From the NCBI GenBank assembly GCA_023229435.1, contig JALNZF010000016.1:4928-68927 (forward strand): a DNA stretch of 64,000 nucleotides. Reading direction: 5' to 3'. The translations under genes were made by a program, and so were the position numbers. The stretch comes from Nitrospirota bacterium (GTDB taxonomy: Bacteria; Nitrospirota; UBA9217). The notes under the pieces are model-generated. The model made no database searches. It was not told where the DNA came from and saw only the letters and a program-made list of their open reading frames with translations. Every line of letters starts with the position of its first letter. Position 1 is the stretch's first letter. Shown piece by piece: positions 33,429 through 41,607 of the stretch.

Positions 33429-33845
33429 GTGAGGACCTGGTTCAAGAATGCAAAAGGGCTCACGATCATTGATGCTGTCATCACGCTTTTCCTTATTGGC
33501 ATTCTGATCGGCGTTGTGATTCCGAAATATCAGCGAGTGGCCCGCGAGGCCCAGGAAGCGGCCCTCAGGACAGAGCTGGCCAACATTCGGACCAGTATCA
33601 GGCTTTTTAAAATGCTGAATACCAGAAATCCGGCAAACCTCAGGGAGATGATCGAAAAGAAGGTAATGTTACCGGGGCGCGTGGGGTCCGATATCTACAC
33701 CGGTTCATTTTATAAGGAAAGTTACTTGATGAAGAATGCCGTAGATGCGGAGGGTAACAAGGTGGATGCATACGGCAATCCGTTTCTGTACGATAGTAGG
33801 CGAGGGGAGGTGAGATCGTCCACGAAAGGATATGAGAACTGGTAG
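33429..33845 (+). CDS. Prepilin-like protein with unusual +5 aspartate
   Basis: Protein of 138 residues with a ten-residue leader ending in Lys-Gly, then LTIIDAVITLFLIGILIGVVIPKY. This is the N-terminal helix of type II secretion/type IV prepilins, cleaved after Gly10 by PilD. Position +1 is Leu and position +5 is Asp, where nearly all major pilins have Phe and Glu. The C-terminal NPFLYDSRRGE segment resembles GspG-type pseudopilins. GTG start after GAGGCAGC. Likely a minor or pseudopilin of the MSHA-like system, co-transcribed with the next gene. Confidence 0.85.
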   Translation: MRTWFKNAKGLTIIDAVITLFLIGILIGVVIPKYQRVAREAQEAALRTELANIRTSIRLFKMLNTRNPANLREMIEKKVMLPGRVGSDIYTGSFYKESYLMKNAVDAEGNKVDAYGNPFLYDSRRGEVRSSTKGYENW

Positions 33846-33913
33846 CCTGAAACAGTTATTGAATATTTAATTTGAATTATTGACCCAATAAAAAACTTAA
33901 GGAGGAAACAAAC

Positions 33914-34336
33914 ATGGTAAAGACCCCAAAAGGTTTTACACTCATCGAGCTGGTCATGGTCATCGTGATTCTGGGCATCCTGGCGGCGGTGGCGATCCCG
34001 AGGTATATCGCGCTCCAATCCGATGCCCATCAAGCCGCGGTTAAGGGCATGTACGGCTCTGTACGTTCCGCAGCCGCAATGGTGCATGCAACGTACCTTA
34101 TCAGAAATACCAATCCGGTAGTTGTTGAGGGCTCATCTGTAGCTATTATTTTTGCCTATCCCTCAACGGCTGGTATTTCAAATGCCGTGCAGTACGACAC
34201 TACCGACTTTACATTTGCCGGCGGCGTCTTTACTAAGGTTGGCGCATCAAATACTGCTTTTTGCACTGTTAACTATATGGAGCCGGGTGCTCTCAACAGT
34301 CCGCCGACTATTACCGTAACGACCACAGGCTGTTAA
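33914..34336 (+). CDS. MSHA-type major prepilin candidate
   Basis: Protein of 140 residues with a seven-residue leader MVKTPKG followed by FTLIELVMVIVILGILAAVAI, the canonical PilD site and helix with Glu5. The mature protein is about 133 residues. Two cysteines, in AFCTVNY and at the last residue, can form the C-terminal disulfide loop of type IV pilins. The MVKTPKGFTLIELV...IPRYIALQSDAHQAAVKG pattern matches MshA/MshB-like pilins. Excellent SD AAGGAGG upstream. The strong terminator at 34401 closes this unit, suggesting high expression of the two pilin genes. Confidence 0.92.
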   Translation: MVKTPKGFTLIELVMVIVILGILAAVAIPRYIALQSDAHQAAVKGMYGSVRSAAAMVHATYLIRNTNPVVVEGSSVAIIFAYPSTAGISNAVQYDTTDFTFAGGVFTKVGASNTAFCTVNYMEPGALNSPPTITVTTTGC

Positions 34337-34400
34337 AAGGGGTTTCGCAGAGTGAGGCTGGGCTTTTCAGAAAAGTCTCGTGCTGCCAGTGTGGAGTGAA

Positions 34401-34441
34401 AAAAGCCGCCCCCCCCCAGACCGAGGGGCGGCTTTTTGTTT
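34401..34441 (+). terminator. Intrinsic terminator after the pilin gene
   Basis: AAAAGCCGCCCC / GGGGCGGCTTTT stem (12 bp) with a loop of extra C residues and AGACCGA, followed by TTTTTGTTTT. Confidence 0.92.
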
Positions 34442-34563
34442 TCATTGCCGCTCTTCAGGTTGTTCGGCACGGCAAAGGACAATTCGGTTGAGATGACGTT
34501 CTCCGCCTGTGTTCAAGATGGTGAAATAACAGCACGAAGCGTTCCCGTAAATGCAGGAGGAGC

Positions 34564-36591
34564 TTGCTGGGTGAGAATAAGATGAGTTCAATGTGGTCCA
34601 TTTCCGTGAGAACCAGGACGGTCTTCATTTTACTCTTTTTGATCGGCCTACTGGTCTATGTTAATTCCCTAGAGGTCCCGTTTCACTTTGATGATATTTA
34701 TTACCTGAAAGAGAACCTGCAGATTAAGTCCTTTTCGACATTTCAGCGCTGGCTCACCGAGAGCTACTCCGGGTTCTTTACCAATCGGCCCGTTCTTTTA
34801 TTCACCTTTTTACTCAATTATTCAATCGGCGGTCTTGATACATTTGGATACCATTTCTTCAATGTGCTGGTACATATCCTTAATGCTTTTTTCTTCTATG
34901 TTCTGTTTGCTCGGTATGCCGATCCGGACAGCAGAACGGGTTATTCGATACCGTATGTTCTCGCGGCAATTATCTTTCTCATCCATCCGGTAAACACTGA
35001 GAGCGTAACCTATATATCAAGCCGTTCCTCGGTTCTTTCAACGTTCTTTGTCCTGGCATCGATGCTGAGCTTCTTCCGTGCCACGGAAATGCGTCTCCGG
35101 CTGCCGTTGTACCTGCTCAGCATCCTTTTTTTCCTAACCGGACTCTTCACCAAGGAAGCCGCAATTGTTCTTCCCGCTCTCCTCATGCTCTTTGACTATT
35201 TCTTCGTATCAAACAGCGGGAGAGGGCTCAAGGCCCGCCTGAAATATCATGTTCCTTTTTTTCTGCTCACGCTTGCTCTTTCCCTGGTCTATCTCTCGTA
35301 TTTGACCAGGCCGGAAGCTGACCGACCGTGGGCAACGCATATCCCCACAGAGCTGAATGTTTTTGTTGAATACGGCAAATTGCTCTTCGTCCCCCTGGGC
35401 CTTACGATAGACCACGATGTTACGCTGTTGGGCCTTTTCTCCGGCCGCGCCCTTTTTTCGTTGACCGCGCTGATGACGCTGATTGCTCTCGCGCTGTTCT
35501 TAAAAAAGAAGAACCCCGCGATTGCCTTCTCGATATTCTGGTTTTTCATATCCCTGGCCCCGTTTCTGGTTATACGAGTGAAAGATTTTATGGCTGAGCG
35601 GTGGCTCTATACGGCAAGCCTCGGCTTTGCCGTCGGCGTTTCCGGGGTCGTCATGTTCGCATCGCAGTCTTACCGGAAGACCGTGCGTGCCGTGGTAGCT
35701 CTCTTGCTGGTACTGCTCGGCGTGCTGACCATCACGAGAAACCAGGTATACTCAAGCCCGATTCTCCTGTGGCAAGATGCCGTCAAGAAAGCACCGGAGA
35801 AGTCCAGACCTTATATTAATCTTAGCGGCGCCTATATGGAAAACGGACAGGTGGCATTGGGTGTGGCGAACATCCAGGAAGGGATAAAGCTCGGTAAAAA
35901 GAATGGGGGGCTCAAGGGCACACAGCTCGTGGCAGCATACATGAATTTGGCAGCAGCCTACCAAAATGGCAATGACCTGCAAAAAGCAGAGGGGGCTTTG
36001 AAAACGATTGAGCGGGAAGCTGCTGGTTTTCGTGAATATCACCACAGTCTCGGGCTGATCTACATGAAAACACGGCGCTACGATCAGGCGCTTGTTGAAT
36101 TCAAAAAAGCCCTCGCCATCCGCCCCAGCTCCCCCACGTATCTCTACCTCTTAGGCGACTGTTGTGAAATGCTCGGGCAGCACAAGACCGCGCAGGAATA
36201 CTTTTCGCGCGCAACAGCCGGTGTCCCGCAGAGCGGTTCGGACTTCATCCATCAGGGTCTGGCGTTTTACAAGCTGGGAGAAAAGGACCGGCTGCTCTCG
36301 TTGCTCTTTGAAGGGGTGAAAGCTGACCCTCTCGATCTTTCTACGAGGCTCTATCTCGCGGACACGTTGCTCAGCAGGCAGTTTTTCGACGATGCATGGA
36401 AACAGTATGCAATAGCAGCCGCGTTTTCCCCGCGTTCTGTATCAGCATACCGGGGCATGGGGATCATTCTCCTGTCCCGCGGGGAACGCAGAGAGGCGAG
36501 CATGTATTTCGAGAAAGCATTGGGTTTTCTGCCGCCTGAGTCCCCCGAAAGAAAGGGCTTACTGGAACTTTTGGACAAGGCGAAGGGGTAA
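34564..36591 (+). CDS. Multi-pass membrane protein with TPR domain (TMTC/O-mannosyltransferase-like)
   Basis: Protein of 675 residues. The first about 400 residues carry some ten membrane segments. An early loop has FHFDDIYYL (DD motif), and TNRPVLLFTFLLNYSIGG and NVLVHILNAFFFY follow, as in GT-C fold polyprenyl-phosphate sugar transferases of the TMTC type. The remaining 275 residues are TPR repeats. It probably transfers a sugar to an exported protein, possibly pilins given its place in the pilus locus, but this is inference. The start is TTG at 34564 after AGGAGG, or ATG at 34582 (MSSMWSI). Between two pilin blocks, where MSHA loci have no such gene. Confidence 0.82.
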   Translation: MLGENKMSSMWSISVRTRTVFILLFLIGLLVYVNSLEVPFHFDDIYYLKENLQIKSFSTFQRWLTESYSGFFTNRPVLLFTFLLNYSIGGLDTFGYHFFNVLVHILNAFFFYVLFARYADPDSRTGYSIPYVLAAIIFLIHPVNTESVTYISSRSSVLSTFFVLASMLSFFRATEMRLRLPLYLLSILFFLTGLFTKEAAIVLPALLMLFDYFFVSNSGRGLKARLKYHVPFFLLTLALSLVYLSYLTRPEADRPWATHIPTELNVFVEYGKLLFVPLGLTIDHDVTLLGLFSGRALFSLTALMTLIALALFLKKKNPAIAFSIFWFFISLAPFLVIRVKDFMAERWLYTASLGFAVGVSGVVMFASQSYRKTVRAVVALLLVLLGVLTITRNQVYSSPILLWQDAVKKAPEKSRPYINLSGAYMENGQVALGVANIQEGIKLGKKNGGLKGTQLVAAYMNLAAAYQNGNDLQKAEGALKTIEREAAGFREYHHSLGLIYMKTRRYDQALVEFKKALAIRPSSPTYLYLLGDCCEMLGQHKTAQEYFSRATAGVPQSGSDFIHQGLAFYKLGEKDRLLSLLFEGVKADPLDLSTRLYLADTLLSRQFFDDAWKQYAIAAAFSPRSVSAYRGMGIILLSRGERREASMYFEKALGFLPPESPERKGLLELLDKAKG

Positions 36592-36621
36592 AGGCGAAGA
36601 TGTCTTTAACGTTGCCCAGCA

Positions 36622-36650
36622 TTGAATCGCGCTCGTGGTGATGTTATAAT
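36622..36650 (+). promoter_or_regulatory. Near-leaderless sigma70 promoter before the second pilin block
   Basis: TTGAAT (36622-36627), a 17-base spacer, TATAAT (36645-36650). The gene's ATG is at 36661, so the expected start point would leave only about four untranslated bases. Confidence 0.65.
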
Positions 36651-36660
36651 TTGGTGACCA

Positions 36661-37176
36661 ATGAACCGAAAGGGTTTCACCCTTATAGAGCTTGTCATGG
36701 TCCTCGTGCTGATCGGCATTATCGCCATGTTCGTGGCGCCGAGGATGGTGGATGTGGCTGGCACGAAGGCTGGCGCTTTTAGAGACAAGTTGCGTGCGGA
36801 TATTCGCTATGCCCAGAACCTGGCCATGACGAGAAATCTAAGGTCCAGGGTTGATTTCAGCACCCTCAACCAGTATTCCGTGCAGAGTAGTACAACGAGC
36901 ACGTGCAGTGCTTTTCCCGCTGCAATAGATCCGGCAATCAGCGCCGCGTTCACCGTTGTCCTTAACACGGGTGACTATGTCGGCATTACGCTGACACTGC
37001 CGGCCCCAATGAACTGCCTTGAATATGATTCCCTCGGCCGGCCCTATGACTGTACCGGGCTCGGGCTTGCTTGTGCTGGGCCCGCGCTCTTATCGGGCAT
37101 GACTGTTACGGTTAATGCGAACGCGGTTGCCGTGGACAACGTGACGGTTACAGCCCAGACCGGGGCGGTGAACTGA
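36661..37176 (+). CDS. GspH/FimT/MshC-type minor prepilin
   Basis: Protein of 171 residues with a five-residue leader MNRKG and then FTLIELVMVLVLIGIIAMFVAPRMVD. The segment FRDKLRADIRYAQNLAMTRNLRSRV (about 39-63) is the GspH/FimT domain helix. The C-terminal beta part has paired cysteines (CLEYDSLGRPYDCTGLGLAC). Position before the MshD-like gene matches MshC. Its stop overlaps the next ATG by one base, so translation is coupled. Confidence 0.9.
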   Translation: MNRKGFTLIELVMVLVLIGIIAMFVAPRMVDVAGTKAGAFRDKLRADIRYAQNLAMTRNLRSRVDFSTLNQYSVQSSTTSTCSAFPAAIDPAISAAFTVVLNTGDYVGITLTLPAPMNCLEYDSLGRPYDCTGLGLACAGPALLSGMTVTVNANAVAVDNVTVTAQTGAVN

Positions 37177-37646
37177 TGATACAGAACAAGCATTCAGGAG
37201 TCGGGAGTCAGAAGTCAGAAGAGAAGGGCTTCACCCTGATCGAGACCATCATTACTCTCATTGTTCTTTCGATCGCGGCGGTGGGCGTGCTTTCGGTGTT
37301 TACCACTGGCATGAAGGGAAGCGCAAATCCGCTGATTTTGAATCAGGCGGTCTCACTGGCGCAGGAGAGGATGGATACGATCATTGGAGACAGGATGAAT
37401 CCAGCGAGGGGATACACGTGGATTACGACCGCAGTATCACCCTATCTGCCGGAGACACCGGTAACAGGATTCCCTGCTTTTAATCGGAGTGTAACGATCT
37501 GCTGTGTATCGGATGTCAATTTGAATTATACCCCTCCCTGCGCGTTGTTTCCACCATGCGCTTCGGGATATGCCCACATCACGGTAACGGTGTCGAATAC
37601 AACGGTTGGGGATATCGATCTTGATACGGTTGTGACGAATTATTAG
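37176..37646 (+). CDS. MshD/PilV-type minor prepilin with repeat-encoded leader
   Basis: Protein of 156 residues. The prepilin site is KG-FTLIETIITLIVLSIAAVGVL, with cleavage after residue 18, as in MshD/PilV. The leader SGVGSQKSEE is encoded by four seven-base units at 37197-37224, making it longer than the usual 6-8 residues. The mature domain has a CCVSDVN...PPCALFPPCAS cysteine cluster near 110-130. Coupled to the previous gene. Second of the C-D-O-P minor pilin set. Confidence 0.9.
   Translation: MIQNKHSGVGSQKSEEKGFTLIETIITLIVLSIAAVGVLSVFTTGMKGSANPLILNQAVSLAQERMDTIIGDRMNPARGYTWITTAVSPYLPETPVTGFPAFNRSVTICCVSDVNLNYTPPCALFPPCASGYAHITVTVSNTTVGDIDLDTVVTNY
37197..37224. repeat. Heptamer array encoding a prepilin leader
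   Basis: Four seven-base units GGAGTCG, GGAGTCA, GAAGTCA, GAAGAGA within the coding sequence of the MshD-like prepilin, in its removed leader peptide. Confidence 0.88.
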
Positions 37647-37658
37647 CAGGAGCCTCGA

Positions 37659-38249
37659 ATGCGGATTACGGAACGCGGAGCGCGATATGAAAAACGGGAC
37701 AATATGCGGGATGCGTATTGCGAACGCTCAACTCCGCACTCCGCACCCCGCACCCCGAACGCAAAAGGCTTCACCCTTGTCGAGATCGTTATAACCATTG
37801 TGCTCGTCAGCATCCTCTCCGGCATCGCCGCCATGATCATCCTGCAGGGCGTCAGGGCGTATTCTGATGAGTCCTCCCGCAGCGACGTTCATTACCAGGC
37901 GCGGCTTGCCGTGGAGCGTATGGCAAGAGAAATACGCCTGATCAGGTCAAGCAGGGTTGCGGACATCCCGACCATGAATGGAACAACACTGCTTTATAAT
38001 GATATAAACGGGACGCAAATGGGTTTTTGGCTGACTGCCGGGAACCTTCAACGCACGCAAGATAACGGGGCCACTTGGGAGACGCTTGCAACGAACATTC
38101 CCGGCGGTCCGGTCTTTACCTATCTTGACAATACAGGCGTGGTTACCGGAGCCCAGACCTCGCTCTGGCTTGTTCAGATAGAGGCTGCCGTTACGCAGGG
38201 TACGGAAAGTGTGACCATGCGGACAACCGTTCACCCGAGGAATTTTTAA
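37659..38249 (+). CDS. PilW/MshO/GspJ-type minor prepilin with repeat-encoded leader
   Basis: Protein of 196 residues. The prepilin site is at AKG-FTLVEIVITIVLVSILSGIAAM, giving an unusually long 37-residue leader. The stretch RSTPHSAPRTPNA in it is encoded by five seven-base units at 37726-37760. The mature part begins like MshO/GspJ, with ARLAVERMAREIRLIR (about 86-101) typical of PilW/GspJ. A second ATG inside the leader (MRDAY) would give 22 residues of leader. Third of the minor pilins. Confidence 0.88.
   Translation: MRITERGARYEKRDNMRDAYCERSTPHSAPRTPNAKGFTLVEIVITIVLVSILSGIAAMIILQGVRAYSDESSRSDVHYQARLAVERMAREIRLIRSSRVADIPTMNGTTLLYNDINGTQMGFWLTAGNLQRTQDNGATWETLATNIPGGPVFTYLDNTGVVTGAQTSLWLVQIEAAVTQGTESVTMRTTVHPRNF
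37726..37760. repeat. Heptamer array in the MshO-like prepilin leader
   Basis: Units GCTCAAC, TCCGCAC, TCCGCAC, CCCGCAC, CCCGAAC. The seven-base period encodes a Pro/Ser/Thr/Arg-rich peptide. Upstream bases 37660-37690 show the same period. Confidence 0.88.
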
Positions 38250-38282
38250 GATTCGGTGAATGGGTAAATCGGTATAACGAAT

Positions 38283-38903
38283 ATGATGACCAGAAAACAC
38301 CAAAAAGGCGTCTCGCTCATCGCGGCGATATTTATTATCGTCATCCTGGCATTCATGGGTCTGATGTTTGTTTCGCTTATCGGCACAGGTAGCCTTACCT
38401 CCGTCAACGACCTCCAATCCGCGAAGGCGCTGTATATCGCGGAGGGTGGAATTGAGAGGACGCTTCGGTTTCTGCAGGAGGGGAACAATTGCGGGGCTAT
38501 CACCGCAACCTTCAGCGCCGCAACGATCCTTGGGGAGGGAACATTCACCGCGACCGGAACGCAGTTCCGGCCCCTTCCCCAGGCAAGACTGCTCTTCGCC
38601 ATCGGTCTGAACGACACGACCATACAGTCAAATGCCGCAGACCTTATCGCCGCGGGCTATGCACCCGCGGGCAGGATAACGATCCAGGACCCGACCGTTG
38701 CGGAGGAAATCATCGAGTATGCATCGATCACCGGCGACAGTTTCACCAATTGCCGCCGCGGAGTTGCCGGCACCGTAAATCAGGCCCATGCGGGGAACCA
38801 ACGCATCATACAAAACCAGTGCGATATAACCGCAACGGGAATAGTCGGGTCGGGCGCATTGAGCAGCGCCCAGAGAAAGGCGAAGGTGAGCGTATGGCAG
38901 TAA
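38283..38903 (+). CDS. MshP/PilX-type pilus protein
   Basis: Protein of 206 residues with a prepilin-type N terminus, MMTRKHQKG-VSLIAAIFIIVILAFMGLMFVSLIG, lacking Glu at +5, as is usual for MshP and PilX/GspK-like tips. The segment LQSAKALYIAEGGIERTLRFL (about 41-61) is the PilX/GspK family helix. Four cysteines (NCGAI, NCRRG, QCDIT) may form bonds. MshO and MshQ-like genes flank it, matching the MSHA order. Its end overlaps the next start by ten bases. Confidence 0.88.
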   Translation: MMTRKHQKGVSLIAAIFIIVILAFMGLMFVSLIGTGSLTSVNDLQSAKALYIAEGGIERTLRFLQEGNNCGAITATFSAATILGEGTFTATGTQFRPLPQARLLFAIGLNDTTIQSNAADLIAAGYAPAGRITIQDPTVAEEIIEYASITGDSFTNCRRGVAGTVNQAHAGNQRIIQNQCDITATGIVGSGALSSAQRKAKVSVWQ

Positions 38904-40948
38904 ACATGAAAAAGACGATCCTGATCATGGCCATGCTGGCGGCCGGCCTGCACTTGGCCCCTGATCTTTTTGCCGCCAACTTGTTCACGCTTGCGGTCGC
39001 CCCGGGAACGACCGTTACGATGGGAGATGCGAGCGCCGTGATCCCCGTTACGATCACGAATACCGGCAACACCGATTATATCGGGTTCGTCAGGATATCC
39101 GTTGACGCCGGCATCTATTACATCAGCAACAACACGCCCACTCCGGCCGGCTGGCAACTGACGTTCCCCGTCACCAACGGCGCCGGCCAGGCGTATGCGG
39201 AATTCACCGTCATTAATCCCACAGACTCGACATACCGGATTGATCCCGGAGAGAGCCTGATCTTCTCCGTGGCTGTCACGGGCACGAAAACAGGAAGTGA
39301 TTATCCGCCCATTTATGCCGCAGCTGCCGATACGATCGATTACGTCCTCGATACATGCAAAACGCCTTCCAAGGCCTCGGAGGTGAGCAAGACCAAGAAC
39401 AGCACGGCCTTCTTTCAGGGTGGGACCTGCACCCCGCTCCCGACCCTGACCTGCGCAGCAGGAAATATTCAGGATTGTTTCACAAGAAAAGCGCTGTACG
39501 GTTCCATGAACGCGTCGCCTTCCGCGGTAGGGAGCAACGGAACGATTATCGTCAATTTTACGATCACCAACAGATCCAGCACCAGTCCCCAGGCAACCAT
39601 CCTACCCGCGAGCGACTCCCTCACGGTGAATGCTGTCGGGGCAAGCGCAGCCTGCAGCGGGCCGACGCCTGCTTCGGCGAGCAATCTCAATCAAGGGGAA
39701 TCGGCAACGTTCCAATGGGTCTGCACGGCAAGCGGCAGCGGCAGCCTGCAGTTCTGCAACTCCGCCAGAAACGGTTCCGGCAACGCAACGTCTGTGACCG
39801 TCTGTTCGAACACGGTGGCGGTAGGCGACTTTACCGGGTCCCTCTCACTTTCGCCGAACCAGATTATTACCGGCCAGAACGTAACGGTTTTACTTCAGGT
39901 GACGAACAACGGCACTTCGAGCAGGCATATTGTCTCGCCGGCCGCCCTTACATTCCAGCAGCTTTCCGGCAGCGTGGTGAGCAATTGTTCCGGGACGACG
40001 CCAGGGTCAGTCGGGAATATAGGGCCCGGGGCTTCGGCGACATTTCAGTGGACATGCACAATCACTTCGACGCAGGTCGGGAGCACGTTCCGGTATTCCG
40101 GGTACGCTGTCGATGGGGATGGGCAGAGCTCGAACCCAAACCCCTCGTATTCGAATACGGGAACCGTTTCGGCGTATTCCGTGGTCGGTTCTCCCGCTAC
40201 GTCGTACTATTTGAACACCAATGTCCCTTTTGTGTTCACGGTCAGGAACGGAGGTGGATATCCCGTTACCTACCTTAAGATCTCCACACCGGACGCCGGC
40301 TTCGTTTATTCTTCCGCATCCGGCGGTTGCGGAGTAAACTGGACGGCGGCGCAGGCCGGTCCGCCATCCATCGTAACGTTCGATTCGGGCGGCTGCGCCA
40401 GTTGTGCGTCTCCTGCCAGGTGCATTCCCTGCGCGACGGGCGAATGTTCTTTCACCATTACGTATGCGTCCCTTCCGAATGTGAGCCAGAATGTGAATTC
40501 GAGTACGGACTTCAATTTCAAGGTGGATCTGTGGGACACCCAGACGCCTACGAACAAGGACCCCCGGGCCTCGATCGGAGTTATTTTCCGCATCACGAAG
40601 AACAACATTACGATTATGGGCATTCCCGACACCGTGAATCCCGGCTGCACCTCCGAACTCATCGCCACCGTCACGCCCCCTGTGCCCAACGGAAGCGTGG
40701 TGGGCTTCGGTTCGACCGGCGGGACGCTATCCAACATCACCACAACCACCACGTCTACCGTGGGCGGCGTGGGAACCAGCGAGGCGTGCGCGACTCTCAA
40801 GGCGCTCAAGCCCTATAATCTCGCGATACCCACCGCGACCGTGACTGCCTCATATCAGGACGTCTCCTCATCCGCGACCATTGTCTATCCCAATGCTGCC
40901 GAATGCGGTAATGTTCAGCGGTTCCGCTGGCAGGAGGTCGTCCAGTAG
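38894..40948 (+). CDS. Large secreted repeat protein in the MshQ position (CARDB/Ig-like domains)
   Basis: Protein of 684 residues with a signal peptide (MAVNMKKTILIMAML, cleavage near FAANLF). At least four beta-sandwich modules follow, of CARDB/DUF11-like pattern. Each has VTNNGTSS-type turns and a cysteine pair near SCSGPTP or NCSGTTP (regions about 27-140, 160-300, 300-430, 430-680), rich in Ser/Thr/Asn. MshQ is the large agglutinin-like protein in MSHA loci; sequence similarity here is only architectural. The start is 38894, after AAGGTGAG and overlapping the MshP stop. Upstream codons are a frame shadow. Likely exposed on the pilus or cell surface. Confidence 0.78.
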   Translation: MAVNMKKTILIMAMLAAGLHLAPDLFAANLFTLAVAPGTTVTMGDASAVIPVTITNTGNTDYIGFVRISVDAGIYYISNNTPTPAGWQLTFPVTNGAGQAYAEFTVINPTDSTYRIDPGESLIFSVAVTGTKTGSDYPPIYAAAADTIDYVLDTCKTPSKASEVSKTKNSTAFFQGGTCTPLPTLTCAAGNIQDCFTRKALYGSMNASPSAVGSNGTIIVNFTITNRSSTSPQATILPASDSLTVNAVGASAACSGPTPASASNLNQGESATFQWVCTASGSGSLQFCNSARNGSGNATSVTVCSNTVAVGDFTGSLSLSPNQIITGQNVTVLLQVTNNGTSSRHIVSPAALTFQQLSGSVVSNCSGTTPGSVGNIGPGASATFQWTCTITSTQVGSTFRYSGYAVDGDGQSSNPNPSYSNTGTVSAYSVVGSPATSYYLNTNVPFVFTVRNGGGYPVTYLKISTPDAGFVYSSASGGCGVNWTAAQAGPPSIVTFDSGGCASCASPARCIPCATGECSFTITYASLPNVSQNVNSSTDFNFKVDLWDTQTPTNKDPRASIGVIFRITKNNITIMGIPDTVNPGCTSELIATVTPPVPNGSVVGFGSTGGTLSNITTTTTSTVGGVGTSEACATLKALKPYNLAIPTATVTASYQDVSSSATIVYPNAAECGNVQRFRWQEVVQ

Positions 40949-41143
40949 GGACGCGGACCGGCAGGCGCTTTCTTCGCCCGCGCCAATGATAAAAATATTT
41001 TTTGGTCATCCTCCTTGACGGCGGATAGGGCACAGGCCGAACTCCGTAGGGTTTTCTCTTTTAACCCAGCCCTATTTTGTGGACTTTCATGAGGCTGCAT
41101 TTTTCGTTAATAAAAAAATAATCACTAAAAAACACTTTTCTTC

Positions 41144-41172
41144 TTGACAACCGCTCCGATATCAGCTATTTT
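41144..41172 (+). promoter_or_regulatory. Sigma70 promoter for the MerR-like/assembly genes
   Basis: TTGACA (41144-41149), a 17-base spacer, TATTTT (41167-41172). The MerR-like ATG at 41259 follows with about 80 bases of leader containing a six-base repeat ACTCAA (about 41196-41215). Confidence 0.75.
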
Positions 41173-41258
41173 TTATTCAATCTATAGAAAACTAAACTCA
41201 AACTCAAACTCAAATTCAACCTTATTTTTGAATCCAGACCCTGTTGGGGAGAAGCCGC

Positions 41259-41501
41259 ATGAAAACGTCAGAAATCATCAGCAAACTCGATATCCCGAGG
41301 CACAAGCTCTACTACTTGGAGCAGAAGGGATATATCAAGCCCACGCGCATCCCCATGGGCGACCTGGAGGCGCGGGAATACAGCAAGCAGGATTTCGAGC
41401 GGATCCGGGTGATCTGGAAATACCTGCGGCGCGGGTACAAGCACAAGATGGCGTTCCAGATGGCATCGGAAGAACTCAAGTCGGAGAAGGCGGGGAGTTG
41501 A
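41259..41501 (+). CDS. MerR-like helix-turn-helix protein
   Basis: Protein of 80 residues consisting of a single MerR-type winged helix-turn-helix: KTSEIISKLDIPRHKLYYLEQKGYI (about 2-26), with EYSKQDFERIRVIWKYLRRGY (about 41-61) as the second half. There is no effector domain, so it is the short DNA-binding form. It lies directly ahead of the pilus assembly genes and could regulate them. The ATG at 41259 has GGGGAG upstream; a TTG 15 bases earlier is less likely. A heptamer repeat separates it from the PilM-like gene. Confidence 0.82.
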   Translation: MKTSEIISKLDIPRHKLYYLEQKGYIKPTRIPMGDLEAREYSKQDFERIRVIWKYLRRGYKHKMAFQMASEELKSEKAGS

Positions 41502-41504
41502 TGC

Positions 41505-41597
41505 GAACGAAGGACGAGAGACGAAGGACGACGGACGAATAGACGTTGCGTCCCTCGTCCCAGTGAGCGACGCGAACGGTCGTCCATCGTCCATCAT
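41505..41597. repeat. Inverted heptamer arrays between the MerR-like and PilM-like genes
   Basis: Units GAACGAA, GGACGAG, AGACGAA, GGACGAC, GGACGAA at the left (41505-41539). TGCGTCC, CTCGTCC and later TCGTCCA, TCGTCCA at the right (about 41547-41594). The arms can pair. Confidence 0.88.
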
Positions 41598-41607
41598 AAT
41601 GTAAACT

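Noticed and set aside
38489..38893. 135 codons in frame before the MshQ-position protein
   Set aside because: They overlap the MshP-like gene in another frame and the signal peptide begins at 38894.
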